A DNA stretch of 64,000 bases from Pantoea sp. BAV 3049. Its GTDB lineage: Bacteria; Pseudomonadota; Gammaproteobacteria; Enterobacterales; Enterobacteriaceae. The stretch is taken from the NCBI RefSeq assembly GCF_009765445.1, contig NZ_WHOY01000031.1, forward strand, positions 3,207,774 to 3,271,773. The letters run 5' to 3'. Positions 8,909-15,711 of this stretch are shown here, piece by piece. Position 1 is the stretch's first letter; each line of letters opens with the position of its first letter. Position numbers and translations under genes: made by a program. The notes beneath the pieces are model-generated. The model ran no database searches. It had not been told where the DNA came from and saw only the letters and a list, made by a program, of their open reading frames with translations.

Positions 8909-9832
8909 TTATTTTTGGTTCTGGCTGGCAAATTTCGCCATATTGTCTTTGGTGATCAGCTGGAACGGGATATCGACAACCTTCTGCACTTTCTCACCCC
9001 TGGCCAGCTTCACCGCGGCCTGCACTGCACCTTCACCCTGGCCTTTCCCGTCCTGGAAGACGGTGGCAACCATCTTGCCGTTTTTGATCATCTGCAGGGC
9101 ATCAGGAGTACCATCCACGCCTGCCACCAGCACATGTCCGTCATTTTTGCCGAGTGCCTGCAGCGCGCCGATCGCCATTTCATCGTTATTGGAAGCGATT
9201 GCCTGGATATCATCGCCAGCGGTTAACCAGTTGCTGACCACATCCACAGCATCGTTACGGGTGAATTTTGCGGTTTGTTCCTGCACCACTTTCAGGCCAG
9301 GATATTTGGCGACCACCGCTTTAACGCCTGCGGTGCGTTTACGGGTGGACTCATTGGCAAGGTCACCCAACAGAATGGCTACGTTGCCTTTAAAGTTCAT
9401 GTTTTTTGCCAGCGCTTCCATCTGCAGACGACCCGCCAGCTCAGAATCCGACCCGACATAAGCCATTTTGTCTGGCAGCTGGCCTGCCGGTTCGCGGTTA
9501 ACAAAAATCAGCGGTATACCCGCTTTGCTGGCCTGATCGATAATCGGTTTCACCGCGTTGGTGTCTACGGGATTGACGATGATGGCATCCACGCCCTGAC
9601 CGATGAAGTTCTGCACCTGTTGCAGCTGCTGGGCAACGTCGCCTTTGGCGTCTTCTATCTGTCCTTTAACCTGCTCTTTATCCATCTCTTTTGTGATTGA
9701 GTTGCGGACAATGGTCAGGAAGTTATCATCAAAAAGTGCCATAGAGACGGCGACCTGAAGATCTTTCGCAAAGGCAGAGACGGGTAACATACACACTAAC
9801 AGCGACGCTAAAATCGTTTTTTTCACGTTCAT
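8909..9832 (-). CDS. Periplasmic sugar-binding protein (RbsB-type)
   Basis: A 307-residue periplasmic binding protein with a Sec signal peptide (MNVKKTILASLLVCMLPVSA, cut near FA-KD). The mature part has the type I binding fold of the ribose/galactose group: VSMALFDDNFLTIVRNSI, IIVNPVDTNAVKPIID, GIPLIFVNREP, ASNNDEMAIGALQAL and VAGVDGTPDALQMIKNG. Similar proteins bind inositol, rhizopine-like compounds or ribose, so the ligand remains open. It is the first gene of the operon and has AAGGGC as Shine-Dalgarno. Confidence 0.92.
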   Translation of the reverse strand: MNVKKTILASLLVCMLPVSAFAKDLQVAVSMALFDDNFLTIVRNSITKEMDKEQVKGQIEDAKGDVAQQLQQVQNFIGQGVDAIIVNPVDTNAVKPIIDQASKAGIPLIFVNREPAGQLPDKMAYVGSDSELAGRLQMEALAKNMNFKGNVAILLGDLANESTRKRTAGVKAVVAKYPGLKVVQEQTAKFTRNDAVDVVSNWLTAGDDIQAIASNNDEMAIGALQALGKNDGHVLVAGVDGTPDALQMIKNGKMVATVFQDGKGQGEGAVQAAVKLARGEKVQKVVDIPFQLITKDNMAKFASQNQK

Positions 9833-9880
9833 GGCAAAGCCCTTTTTGTCGTTAGCATGCGCAGGCGGGCTGGGACATCG

Positions 9881-9904
9881 AATGAAAAATATCTTTTACA
9901 TTCA
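9881..9904. promoter_or_regulatory. Inverted repeat upstream of the sugar ABC operon, possible operator
   Basis: GAATG and CATTC arms flank a 14-base AT-rich spacer, about 50 bases upstream of the binding-protein start. The position and symmetry fit a repressor or activator site for the operon. No dedicated regulator gene lies next to it, so the protein that would bind is unknown. Confidence 0.35.
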
Positions 9905-10292
9905 CTCAACTTCACCGACGGCTTTAGTAAAATGTAGGGGAGATAGTACTCAGGGTAAGGCCCGTTTTATTCCTTCACTCCTTTCTTTTACGTTATTTAA
10001 ATCAGCGAGTTAATTTCGAACCTGCGTTTCAGTTTTTCCCCCGTAACGGCCAGGAAATCCACTTCAGTTCATTTATTTCAAAATAAAGTCATTTGAAATT
10101 TTCAACATGAAAGCACTGAAACAACTGTTTTAAAATCTTCAGATAACAAAAATTTGACACACCTCTAACATCGGCAACGTAATCCCTCGAAAGTGGGATC
10201 TGGCGCAAGAGATTGGAGTTTGTACCGCAGGGCGAGAAAATCAGCGGATCGCTGGTTTTGCCAGCAAACGCACCGGAAATTGCATTCCCCCT
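9905..10292. other. Intergenic stretch before the tRNA promoter
   Basis: About 390 bases without a credible gene between the sugar operon and the tRNA promoter. It is AT-rich around 9990-10150. One weak sigma-70-like TTGACA lies near 10155. I see no other feature. Confidence 0.5.
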
Positions 10293-10321
10293 TTGACATT
10301 GGGAAGGGCCACCGATAACAT
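10293..10321 (+). promoter_or_regulatory. Stable-RNA promoter of tRNA-Asn
   Basis: TTGACA (10293-10298), a 17-base spacer and TAACAT (10316-10321) are followed by a GC-rich discriminator (GCGCCCC). This is the pattern of stringently controlled sigma-70 promoters of tRNA genes. The mature tRNA begins 18 bases after the -10 box. Confidence 0.8.
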
Positions 10322-10339
10322 GCGCCCCGTTGAAACAAT

Positions 10340-10415
10340 TCCTCTGTAGTTCAGTCGGTAGAACGGCGGACTGTTAATCCGTATGTCACTGGTTCGAGTC
10401 CAGTCAGAGGAGCCA
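10340..10415 (+). tRNA. tRNA-Asn (anticodon GTT)
   Basis: A 76-nt cloverleaf: acceptor stem TCCTCTG/CAGAGGA, D-arm with AGTCGGTAGA, anticodon loop CTGTTAA (GTT), T-loop TTCGAGT, and an encoded 3' GCCA end. The anticodon reads asparagine codons. Its last 16 bases form the attachment site of the following island, which restores an intact tRNA. The terminator that must once have followed the gene is now at the far end of the island (24497-24530). Confidence 0.97.
10400..10415 (+). repeat. attL core (direct repeat with attR)
   Basis: CCAGTCAGAGGAGCCA, the last 16 bases of tRNA-Asn, recurs exactly at 24473-24488. The bases before and after differ between the two copies. This marks the crossover region of the integrase at 10577. 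Confidence 0.92.
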
Positions 10416-10524
10416 ATTTCCTGTTTTCAGGCGTGCTTATAAGTCCCTATTAATTTAGGTTTCAACAAGTTAGCGTGAAAATATTTCCCGATGCGTATCT
10501 GGTTTTCCCTGCGCATCCGGCGAA

Positions 10525-10575
10525 ATTGGTGGTCTGATTTGGGGTCATTTCAGTTCGATAATGGAGTGACCACCA
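10525..10575. repeat. Putative integrase arm-type sites, left end
   Basis: ATTGGTGGTC (10525-10534) is followed 12 bases on by a variant TTTGGGGTC (10538-10546), and an inverted copy GACCACCA lies at 10568-10575, just before the integrase start. The same ATTGGTGGTC plus second copy with similar spacing occurs at the right end (24391-24412). Short direct repeats mirrored at both ends near the cores are what arm-binding sites of tyrosine integrases look like. Confidence 0.6.
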
Positions 10576-10576
10576 C

Positions 10577-11764
10577 ATGTCCCTGTCCGACGCGAAAATC
10601 CGCGGTATCAAACTATCCGATAAACCCTTTAAACTGACCGATTCACACGGTCTGTATCTGCTTGTCAATCCAGGCGGTTCACGCCTCTGGTATCTCAAAT
10701 ATCGCTTCAACCGAAAAGAATCCCGTATCGCATTAGGCGCCTATCCGCAGGTCTCGCTTTCCGACGCCCGCCAGCAGCGCGACGGTATCCGTAAACCCCT
10801 GGCACAGAATATCAATCCCGCACAACAACGCATGACTGAAAAAGCCGCCGCGTCACCGGAAAAATGCTTTGAGGCCGTTGCGGTGGCATGGCACAAAACC
10901 AACAAAAAATGGCCGGCTGATTATGCAGAGCGCATCCTTGCCAATATGAAAAATCATATCTTTCCGGCAATCGGTCATCTGCCCGTCACTCTGCTGAAAA
11001 CGCTGCATTTCACGGCGTTGCTGAAAGTTATCGAGGATAAAGGCTTTCTGGAAGTCGCGTCCCGAACCCGGCAGCAACTCTGCAACATCATGCGCCACGC
11101 CGTTCAGCAGGGACTGACCGAAAACAATCCGGCGCTGCATCTGGAAGGCGTCACAGCACCGCCGGTTAAAAATCACTATCCGGCCCTGCCTCTGGAGCGG
11201 TTGCCTGAACTGCTGGAGCGTATCGGTGACTATCAACAGGGGCGACAGTTAACACGACTGGCGGTAGCGCTGACTTTGCATCTGTTTATCCGTTCCAGCG
11301 AACTGCGCTTTGCCCGCTGGAGCGAGATAGATTTCAGACACAAAATCTGGACCATTCCCGCCACACGGGAAACGATTGAGAAAGTCCGTTTCTCTAGCCG
11401 TGGCGCTAAGATGCGCACCCCGCATATTGTCCCGCTTTCTCGTCAGGCTATCGCCATTCTGAAGCAGATAAATGAAATCTCCGGTCATTTGGAACTGGTG
11501 TTTCACGGCGACCATAACCCGTATAAACCGATGAGTGAAAACACCGTCAACCGGGCGCTGCGTTTAATGGGCTATGACACCAAAACCGATGTCTGCGGAC
11601 ATGGTTTCCGGGCGATGGCCTGTAGCGCACTGGTGGAGTCTGAACTCTGGTCACGGGATGCCGTGGAGCGGCAAATGAGCCATCAGGAGCGCAACAGCGT
11701 GCGGGCGGCGTATATTCACCGGGCTGAGCACCTTGACGCCCGCAAGGACATGATGCAGTGGTAG
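10577..11764 (+). CDS. P4-type tyrosine integrase with late amber codon
   Basis: A 395-residue site-specific recombinase with the N-terminal domain of P4-like integrases (LSDAKIRGIKLSDKPFKLTD... GSRLWYLKYRF), a core-binding region (about 100-190) and a catalytic domain. The catalytic residues visible are R239 (IRSSELRF), H342-GF-R345, H369 and the nucleophile Y379. Translation ends with MMQW-TAG; the frame continues after the TAG for 24 codons to a TGA at 11837-11839 with residues SDYLDMSREEYIAPWIYARQ, the usual C-terminal tail of this family. A TGG-to-TAG change has therefore probably removed the tail, leaving all catalytic residues. It sits directly beside the tRNA attachment site. Activity of the shortened form is uncertain. 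Confidence 0.93.
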   Translation: MSLSDAKIRGIKLSDKPFKLTDSHGLYLLVNPGGSRLWYLKYRFNRKESRIALGAYPQVSLSDARQQRDGIRKPLAQNINPAQQRMTEKAAASPEKCFEAVAVAWHKTNKKWPADYAERILANMKNHIFPAIGHLPVTLLKTLHFTALLKVIEDKGFLEVASRTRQQLCNIMRHAVQQGLTENNPALHLEGVTAPPVKNHYPALPLERLPELLERIGDYQQGRQLTRLAVALTLHLFIRSSELRFARWSEIDFRHKIWTIPATRETIEKVRFSSRGAKMRTPHIVPLSRQAIAILKQINEISGHLELVFHGDHNPYKPMSENTVNRALRLMGYDTKTDVCGHGFRAMACSALVESELWSRDAVERQMSHQERNSVRAAYIHRAEHLDARKDMMQW

Positions 11765-11951
11765 TCGGATTATCTGGATATGAGCCGGGAAGAATATATT
11801 GCCCCCTGGATTTATGCGCGGCAGCATAAGGCGGCCTGAGCCAGCGGCAATGTAATTTGTTGAAAATGAAAACGCAGATCCTGAGTGAATCGGGATCTGC
11901 TTTTTGCATTGAAAGGAATTGCCTTCGATTTTTTGGTTATTAATCGGAAAG

Positions 11952-11986
11952 CGTACAAAATTATTTGGGGCAAATAATTTTGTACG
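11952..11986. repeat. Perfect AT-rich palindrome, copy 1
   Basis: Two 16-base arms (CGTACAAAATTATTTG and its complement) around a GGG spacer. It is preceded by GGAAAG and followed by AAAACCTAT. Two related copies lie at 12383-12413 and 12558-12593 with the same outer CGTACAAAA sequence. Confidence 0.8.
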
Positions 11987-12382
11987 AAAACCTATCGATA
12001 TCTCACAAATTAATTGGTAAATATCGAAAATTGCCCACAAAAAATAACGTTTGCCGATAGCAGCCAGACAGCCTGCACCAGAAACAGGTTCATCGGCATA
12101 CCATAACTGCACCAGTTTATTGCCACCGTTTATCTGCACCAGTCTGTCGTTGCCTGTAGACAGCAGGACTGCGCCAGATAACGCCGGATACATATCGATC
12201 TGCGCCAGCTTTAGCCTTTTAAGCCCTTTGGCCTTTTCCGGTCTGGCGTTGTTACCCTTCCCCCCCTTACCCTTTCCGGCCTTTTTCCTTTAGCTGGCGC
12301 AGCCGTCGTCAACTTACTGATATTGCAACAGAAATATCTTAATAGAGCATACCGTTCAGAAGCATAGTTATTGATAGAAAAC

Positions 12383-12413
12383 CGTACAAAAAATTTCTAC
12401 GTGGAAATTTTTC
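12383..12413. repeat. Imperfect CGTAC palindrome, copy 2
   Basis: The left arm begins CGTACAAAAAATTTC; the right arm GGAAATTTTT lacks the closing GTACG and ends in CCGG. It is preceded by GAAAAC as the other copies are. It looks like a degenerate member of the family at 11952 and 12558. Confidence 0.6.
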
Positions 12414-12557
12414 CGGTGGATAACGATGAATAAAGTGTATTTTATAATGTGATGGCTATCAAAAATAACCCCAAAAGACCTAATGCAATGATTTATAATA
12501 AATAATCATGAATTTAATAGTCGGTGATTATTAATCTCGTCAGCGTTGACAGGAAAA

Positions 12558-12593
12558 CGTACAAAAAATTTTGGATCCAAAATTTTTTGTACG
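12558..12593. repeat. Perfect 36-bp palindrome, copy 3
   Basis: Two 18-base arms (CGTACAAAAAATTTTGGA and its complement) with no spacer, centred on GGATCC, followed by AAAACCTAT as in copy 1. The arms differ from those of copy 1 inside while the outer CGTACAAAA is kept and symmetry is preserved, so the pairing rather than the inner sequence has been maintained. Confidence 0.8.
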
Positions 12594-12703
12594 AAAACCT
12601 ATTAATAGCCCGAAATCAATAGGAAACAGCCTGATGATATTTGACCTCAAATATCATCAGGTGAAAAACGATGAATAACCATCATATTACAAGCTCTAGG
12701 CTA

Positions 12704-13093
12704 TCAATCTGCCTCATCCCTTCGCCCGTAAACCTGCGCCACATACCGTCCACGCCCATCGCCGTGGCCCAAATCCATTGCCGTCATTGCCAGCGCCTCC
12801 TGTTCGCTGAATCCCTGCGCCAGCCTGTCACGCCCGGCCTGTTTCAGGATGCAACGCACCGCCGCCATCTCGTTTTGCAGGGAACGCTTCGTGATACCCT
12901 GCGCCAGCCGTTCACGGATATAGCCTTCAATATGCCGGGCCTTAAGCTGCTCCACCCGGCGGATCTGCACATTCTGCGCCAGTACCAGACGCTCACAAAA
13001 ACGCTGTGCCAGCCTGATGCGGTCATCCACAGTTTTGTAGCTGCCGCCCGCCTGCTGCGCCAGCCGCTTCATTTCCTGCTCCAGTATTCCCAT
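12704..13093 (-). CDS. Internally deleted integrase-domain protein (129 aa)
   Basis: The first 90 or so residues (MGILEQEMKRLAQQAGGSYK... SLQNEMAAVRCIL) resemble the N-terminal DNA-binding domain of the integrase-domain proteins found on enterobacterial islands. The last 35 (GFSEQEALAMTAMDLGHGDGRGRYVAQVYG) resemble the extreme C-terminus of the same family. The catalytic middle, with the H-x-x-R box, is absent, so an in-frame deletion of roughly 190 residues has probably joined the two ends at RLAQ. Full-length relatives have about 330 residues (from memory). It has a good Shine-Dalgarno (AGGGGAATGT) and may be expressed, but cannot be a recombinase. LAQ or VAQ occurs six times in 129 residues. 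Confidence 0.65.
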   Translation of the reverse strand: MGILEQEMKRLAQQAGGSYKTVDDRIRLAQRFCERLVLAQNVQIRRVEQLKARHIEGYIRERLAQGITKRSLQNEMAAVRCILKQAGRDRLAQGFSEQEALAMTAMDLGHGDGRGRYVAQVYGRRDEAD

Positions 13094-13428
13094 ACATTCC
13101 CCTTTTCATGATTGCCGCAAACTCATCACCCAAAAAACCCAACACTGATACAGCTTTCCCCGGCGCACAGGCCGATAGCCCCTGTTTTTTTGTCGGGGCT
13201 GCGAACGATACCTGAGCGCCGGGGCGGCAGCCGTTGAGGTGTGGTGGGGCTTCGGTTGTGCTCTCTGAGCAGCCGCCCGCTTGCGCGGGTTATCCCCCGG
13301 ATCGTCCGGATCCGCCTCGGTATCGGTTCATGTTCTCCTTATGGGTAAAATGGCCTGAAAAGGCGGTGTCAGAATCCGGCTATGAGCTGGCGAAGTTGAG
13401 GTGTCTGGTGCAGGTCGAAAAGGCGTCG

Positions 13429-13467
13429 TGCGTCACTCTCCCGCTCTGCGCGGGGCAGAGTGACGCA
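13429..13467. repeat. Long hairpin in non-coding island DNA
   Basis: Perfect 11-bp outer stem TGCGTCACTCT/AGAGTGACGCA enclosing a GC-rich 17-base loop that can itself pair (CCGC/GCGG). No U-tract follows, so it is not an ordinary terminator. It may be a structured RNA element or an origin-type hairpin. Confidence 0.6.
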
Positions 13468-13734
13468 CCGCTATGTTGCAGTGCTGAAAAAATATCTGGT
13501 GCAGATTCACGGTCACGCGGCAGCAAAGCCTGACGGCAATGCAGGCCGCAGCCCGTCAGGTAAAGGGCGCTGATATCAGCCGGTATGGTTGGCCGGGAGA
13601 ATTCCGGCACGGCGCAGGGTGAACCAGCAGGCTGGCGCAGTAAAAGGATGTATCGTATCGAAACCTGAGCCTCCATCGCGATAATCTGCGACCCGGTGTT
13701 TGCAGAGGTCTGCATCGGTAAACGGATCAACCGT

Positions 13735-13870
13735 CCTGATAACAGGCGCTTCTTTCAGGTTGTGAAGCGTGGGAGCCGTCCGCGGACGGTGTGTAGCGAG
13801 GGGGAGATTATGCCGGTATCGCTGGCGCAGAAAGGAGAAATTGTTTTTACCTGCAAAAGGATTTTTTAAT
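13735..13870 (+). repeat. Diverged direct repeat, copy 1 (left of toxin-antitoxin)
   Basis: Shares CGCTTCTTTCAGGT (13747-13760) followed by TGAAGC, and further on a TGTTTTT...CAAAAGGATT stretch, with the region at 14703-14818. The two copies enclose the toxin-antitoxin pair. Confidence 0.5.
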
Positions 13871-13938
13871 CACTTGTTGTTATAAAAAATGAGAGCGCTG
13901 TATGTGACAGCGCCCCCATTCAGGTTACATAAAAAGCA

Positions 13939-14271
13939 TCAGCTCAGAATCGCTTCCAGTCGGGCCAGCACTTCATTCACGACAGCATCGGGTATACGTT
14001 CCAGTCGCTTACCGTTCCGGGCTCCCATATCAATGGTTCTGGGCTGGTCGCAGCGAATAACGCCCGTTGTTTTTGTTCCCGCGCCGTCCAGGGAGACGGT
14101 AAAACCGGCTGCGCGGGCAAAGTTTCCGCCGCTGGTGACGGGAACAACAACGGGTAGCCGGGTCAGCTTGTTAAACGATGCCTTCGATACGATAAGCACC
14201 GGACGTTTTCCGCTTTGCTCGTGACCGGCAATCGGATCCAGTGAAACAAGCCAGATTTCCCCTCGGTCCAT
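13939..14271 (-). CDS. PemK/MazF-family toxin (ChpB-like mRNA interferase)
   Basis: A 110-residue protein with the MazF/PemK signature: an N-terminal RGEIWLVSLDPIAGHEQSGKRPVLIVS strand pair, VPVTSGGNFARAAGFTVSL, GVIRCDQPRTIDMGARNGKRL and a final helix. It is closest in pattern to ChpB of E. coli (116 aa). Such toxins are ribosome-independent endoribonucleases that cut mRNA. Its ATG directly follows the TAA of the antitoxin gene (zero-base gap), so the two are translationally coupled. It probably stabilises the island. Confidence 0.93.
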   Translation of the reverse strand: MDRGEIWLVSLDPIAGHEQSGKRPVLIVSKASFNKLTRLPVVVPVTSGGNFARAAGFTVSLDGAGTKTTGVIRCDQPRTIDMGARNGKRLERIPDAVVNEVLARLEAILS

Positions 14272-14529
14272 TTACAGGATCTCCTTACCCACCGCAGGCG
14301 CATCAATCCATTCCCGATCCTCTTCGCTCATTTCGGCGTGCGGATCGCACTGTGCCAGCAGTTCCTCAAGCGAATAACGGGGCCGTTTCTGGGGTTCAAT
14401 AATCAGGCAGCCATTATCAATGGTCATGCCCACGTCGCTGTCGGTTGACAGCCCAAGCGTTTTCAGCACGGCAGGAGGAACCGCCAGCATGACGGATCCG
14501 CCAACCTTTTTCAGGCGAGTGGTATACAT
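14272..14529 (-). CDS. PemI/MazE-type antitoxin (AbrB-like)
   Basis: An 85-residue protein: an N-terminal swapped-hairpin AbrB/MazE DNA-binding domain (TTRLKKVGGSVMLAVPPAVL, then DSDVGMTIDNGCLIIEPQKR) and an acidic C-terminal tail (YSLEELLAQCDPHAEMSEED) that would bind the toxin. The start at 14529 is chosen because GGAGGT lies just upstream; a longer frame to 14703 adds an unrelated sequence. AbrB-type antitoxins normally repress their own operon. Confidence 0.92.
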   Translation of the reverse strand: MYTTRLKKVGGSVMLAVPPAVLKTLGLSTDSDVGMTIDNGCLIIEPQKRPRYSLEELLAQCDPHAEMSEEDREWIDAPAVGKEIL

Positions 14530-14876
14530 AGAGCACCTCCGAATATTATATTTTAATATAACATCTGTGGCAGGTGATACACAATTATTCATCAGATTCA
14601 TTGTGATTTCCTTAGCGTAATAATGTGTGAAGAAAGCCTTAATCCATCGAAGGATGGATCCGGCAGTTTTCAAAGGCGGCATTGCCGGTATAAAGGCGAC
14701 CATCCTGATACATCAGTCGCTTCTTTCAGGTCATGAAGCATTTCGTGCAGGCGAGAGCTTAGTTCGTGGTAAGAAGGCCGATAATAGAAAACTGTTTTTG
14801 CGGTTCAAAGGATTATGACGATTCAGATAAACGAAATGCGGCGCAGCTTCCGTATATGGTCTGCGCCGTAGGGACA
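14530..14876. other. Upstream region of the toxin-antitoxin pair with second repeat copy
   Basis: About 350 bases. The part next to the antitoxin is AT-rich and should hold the promoter and operator. The rest (about 14703-14818) carries the second copy of the direct repeat: CGCTTCTTTCAGGT at 14718-14731, then CATGAAGC and, later, CTGTTTTTGCGGTTCAAAGG. No gene is supported here. Confidence 0.5.
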
Positions 14877-15082
14877 TCAGAGATAGCGTGAAGGCCAGAT
14901 TTTTTCAGGCGCAACATCTAGCGCTTCAGCAATCAATCGTTCGCCTTTGGGCCAGCGGCGGGTAAGCGCATTTGCCAGCGTAGAAGACGCCAGCCCCGGC
15001 TGACGGGAAAGCGCTGACAGCGAAGTGCCACGTTTTTCAGTCCGGCGATAATGTCGGCGGGATGCCAGTCAGACTGCATCAT
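14877..15082 (-). pseudogene. Ner-like phage transcription regulator, frameshifted
   Basis: The frame starts MMQSDWHPADIIAGLK and then shifts at a run of five A residues (about 15031-15035). In the next frame it continues RGTSLSALSRQPGLASSTLA and ends PEKIWPSRYL. Together these form the Ner/Nlp helix-turn-helix family (Mu Ner pattern WH..D..A.LKKR..SLSALSR). One extra A would restore a 68-residue protein, and 206 bases is one short of a whole number of codons. Its start overlaps the end of the upstream gene (GCATGATG). The regulator is therefore probably inactive. Confidence 0.75.
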
Positions 15083-15491
15083 GCTTTAATCTCCACACCG
15101 TCAATAAACTTCACGGCACCGGCCGTACGCAGCCAGCTAAGGTACTTCTCCGTTTCAGAGGCAAATCCCAGCCCCGAGAGGGTTTGCGTAAGGGCAAGGC
15201 AGTAGCGGCAAAGCTCTGTGCATTCTGGCTCGAAACGGGGGAATTTGCAGGAAGAGTGTCAACAGTCAGGCTTTCAACAAGATGGGGAGGAACGGGGTCT
15301 AACAATGTGGGTTGCAGCAGCGTCAGACAGGCGTTAAGTCTGCCGCAGAGCGCCATTTTCAGCGTGGGATCGTCGTTTTCAATCAGGGTTTCGGCGAAGG
15401 TTTCGCAGTAGCTGGCAAGGACGGTGAAGTCCGTGGCGGCATTGAAGGAAACAGTAAGTAACGGATGTGTCTGGGTTGGGGTAGTAGCCAT
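15079..15491 (-). pseudogene. P4-like early-region protein of unknown function, frameshifted
   Basis: From the ATG at 15491 (Shine-Dalgarno AGGAGG at 15511-15516) the first 80 residues look genuine (LTVSFNAATDFTVLASYCET, LCGRLNACLTLLQP). Near 15235-15245, beside a run of five C, the good sequence changes frame: the other frame reads FPRFEPECTELCRYCLALTQ and ends LRTAGAVKFIDGVEIKA, with a stop that overlaps the start of the Ner-like gene. The as-is frame gives a low-quality tail (126 aa). I recognise it as the kind of protein found next to the immunity region in P4-like prophages, but not its role. The 413-base length is one short of a multiple of three. Confidence 0.65.
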
Positions 15492-15512
15492 AGTGGCAAC
15501 CTCCTGTAACGG

Positions 15513-15711
15513 GTTTAAAAACCCACCACCAGAGGTTCCAATCTCATGGTGGTGGACTGAACGGGGTTGGAACTACCGGCGTTACAGGCAACCGGCGCAC
15601 CTTACGGTGCCCCCGCCCAGCCCACCATAGAGGTATAGCCGAGCGCACGACATAAAAAAAGACGCGGGCGCGTCATATGTCGCCTGTAACATTTCTCAGG
15701 GTTCCAATCCC
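15513..15711 (-). ncRNA. C4/CI-type antisense RNA control region (P4/P1-like immunity)
   Basis: On the minus strand two short elements appear three times each. GGGATTGGAACCC (15711-15699) and GTTACAGG (15689-15682) come first. Their complements CCTGTAAC (15588-15581) and TAGTTCCAACCCC (15575-15563) follow, and then sense copies GAGATTGGAACCTC (15545-15532) and GTTACAGG (15520-15513). The last one overlaps the Shine-Dalgarno of the gene starting at 15491. This sense-antisense-sense layout is that of P4 CI RNA and P1/P7 C4 RNA, which prevent expression of the genes behind them. Exact RNA ends are not visible. Confidence 0.65.

Larger units (their letters stand above)
11840..12703. other. Repeat-rich non-coding region of the island
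   Basis: About 860 bases without a believable gene. It holds a terminator-like hairpin just after the integrase (CAGATCCTGAG/TGAATCGGGATCTGCTTTTT, about 11874-11903), three AT-rich palindromes with CGTAC ends (listed separately) and a run of six CTGCRCCAG-type 9-mers (12073-12302). Open frames crossing it run through the palindromes and have no family resemblance, so I left them out. It could contain a replication or partition control region of the element (inference). Confidence 0.6.
12073..13830. repeat. Family of dispersed 9-mers CTGCRCCAG / CTGGYGCAG
   Basis: Fourteen copies in 1.76 kb. CTGCACCAG occurs at 12073, 12107 and 12134; CTGCGCCAG at 12169, 12200, 12815, 12899, 12974 and 13055; CTGGCGCAG at 12294, 13632 and 13822; CTGGTGCAG at 13405 and 13496. 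Near-copies lie at 12734 and 13004. They span non-coding DNA and a short gene, inside which every copy falls in the same frame and reads Leu-Ala-Gln. Confidence 0.75.
13094..13938. other. Non-coding stretch with hairpins and repeats
   Basis: About 845 bases with no gene I can support. It contains a hairpin AGCCCC/GGGGCT (about 13177-13199), a long stem at 13429-13467, four of the CTGGYGCAG 9-mers (13405, 13496, 13632, 13822), and the first copy of a diverged direct repeat (about 13735-13870) whose second copy lies beyond the toxin-antitoxin genes. Confidence 0.5.

Noticed and set aside
10340..10415. tRNA-Asn disrupted by integration
   Set aside because: The island brings its own copy of the last 16 bases, so the tRNA remains complete including the 3' end.
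11651..12293. Open frames on both strands across the region behind the integrase
   Set aside because: They run through the integrase end and the AT-rich palindrome and show no conserved pattern.
13234..13730. Open frames on both strands around the long hairpin
   Set aside because: They cross the hairpin and the 9-mer repeats, are rich in Cys/Arg/Pro typical of chance frames in GC-rich DNA, and lack ribosome-binding sites.
14530..14703. N-terminal extension of the antitoxin
   Set aside because: The extra residues do not fit the AbrB/MazE fold, whereas GGAGGT stands directly before the ATG at 14529.
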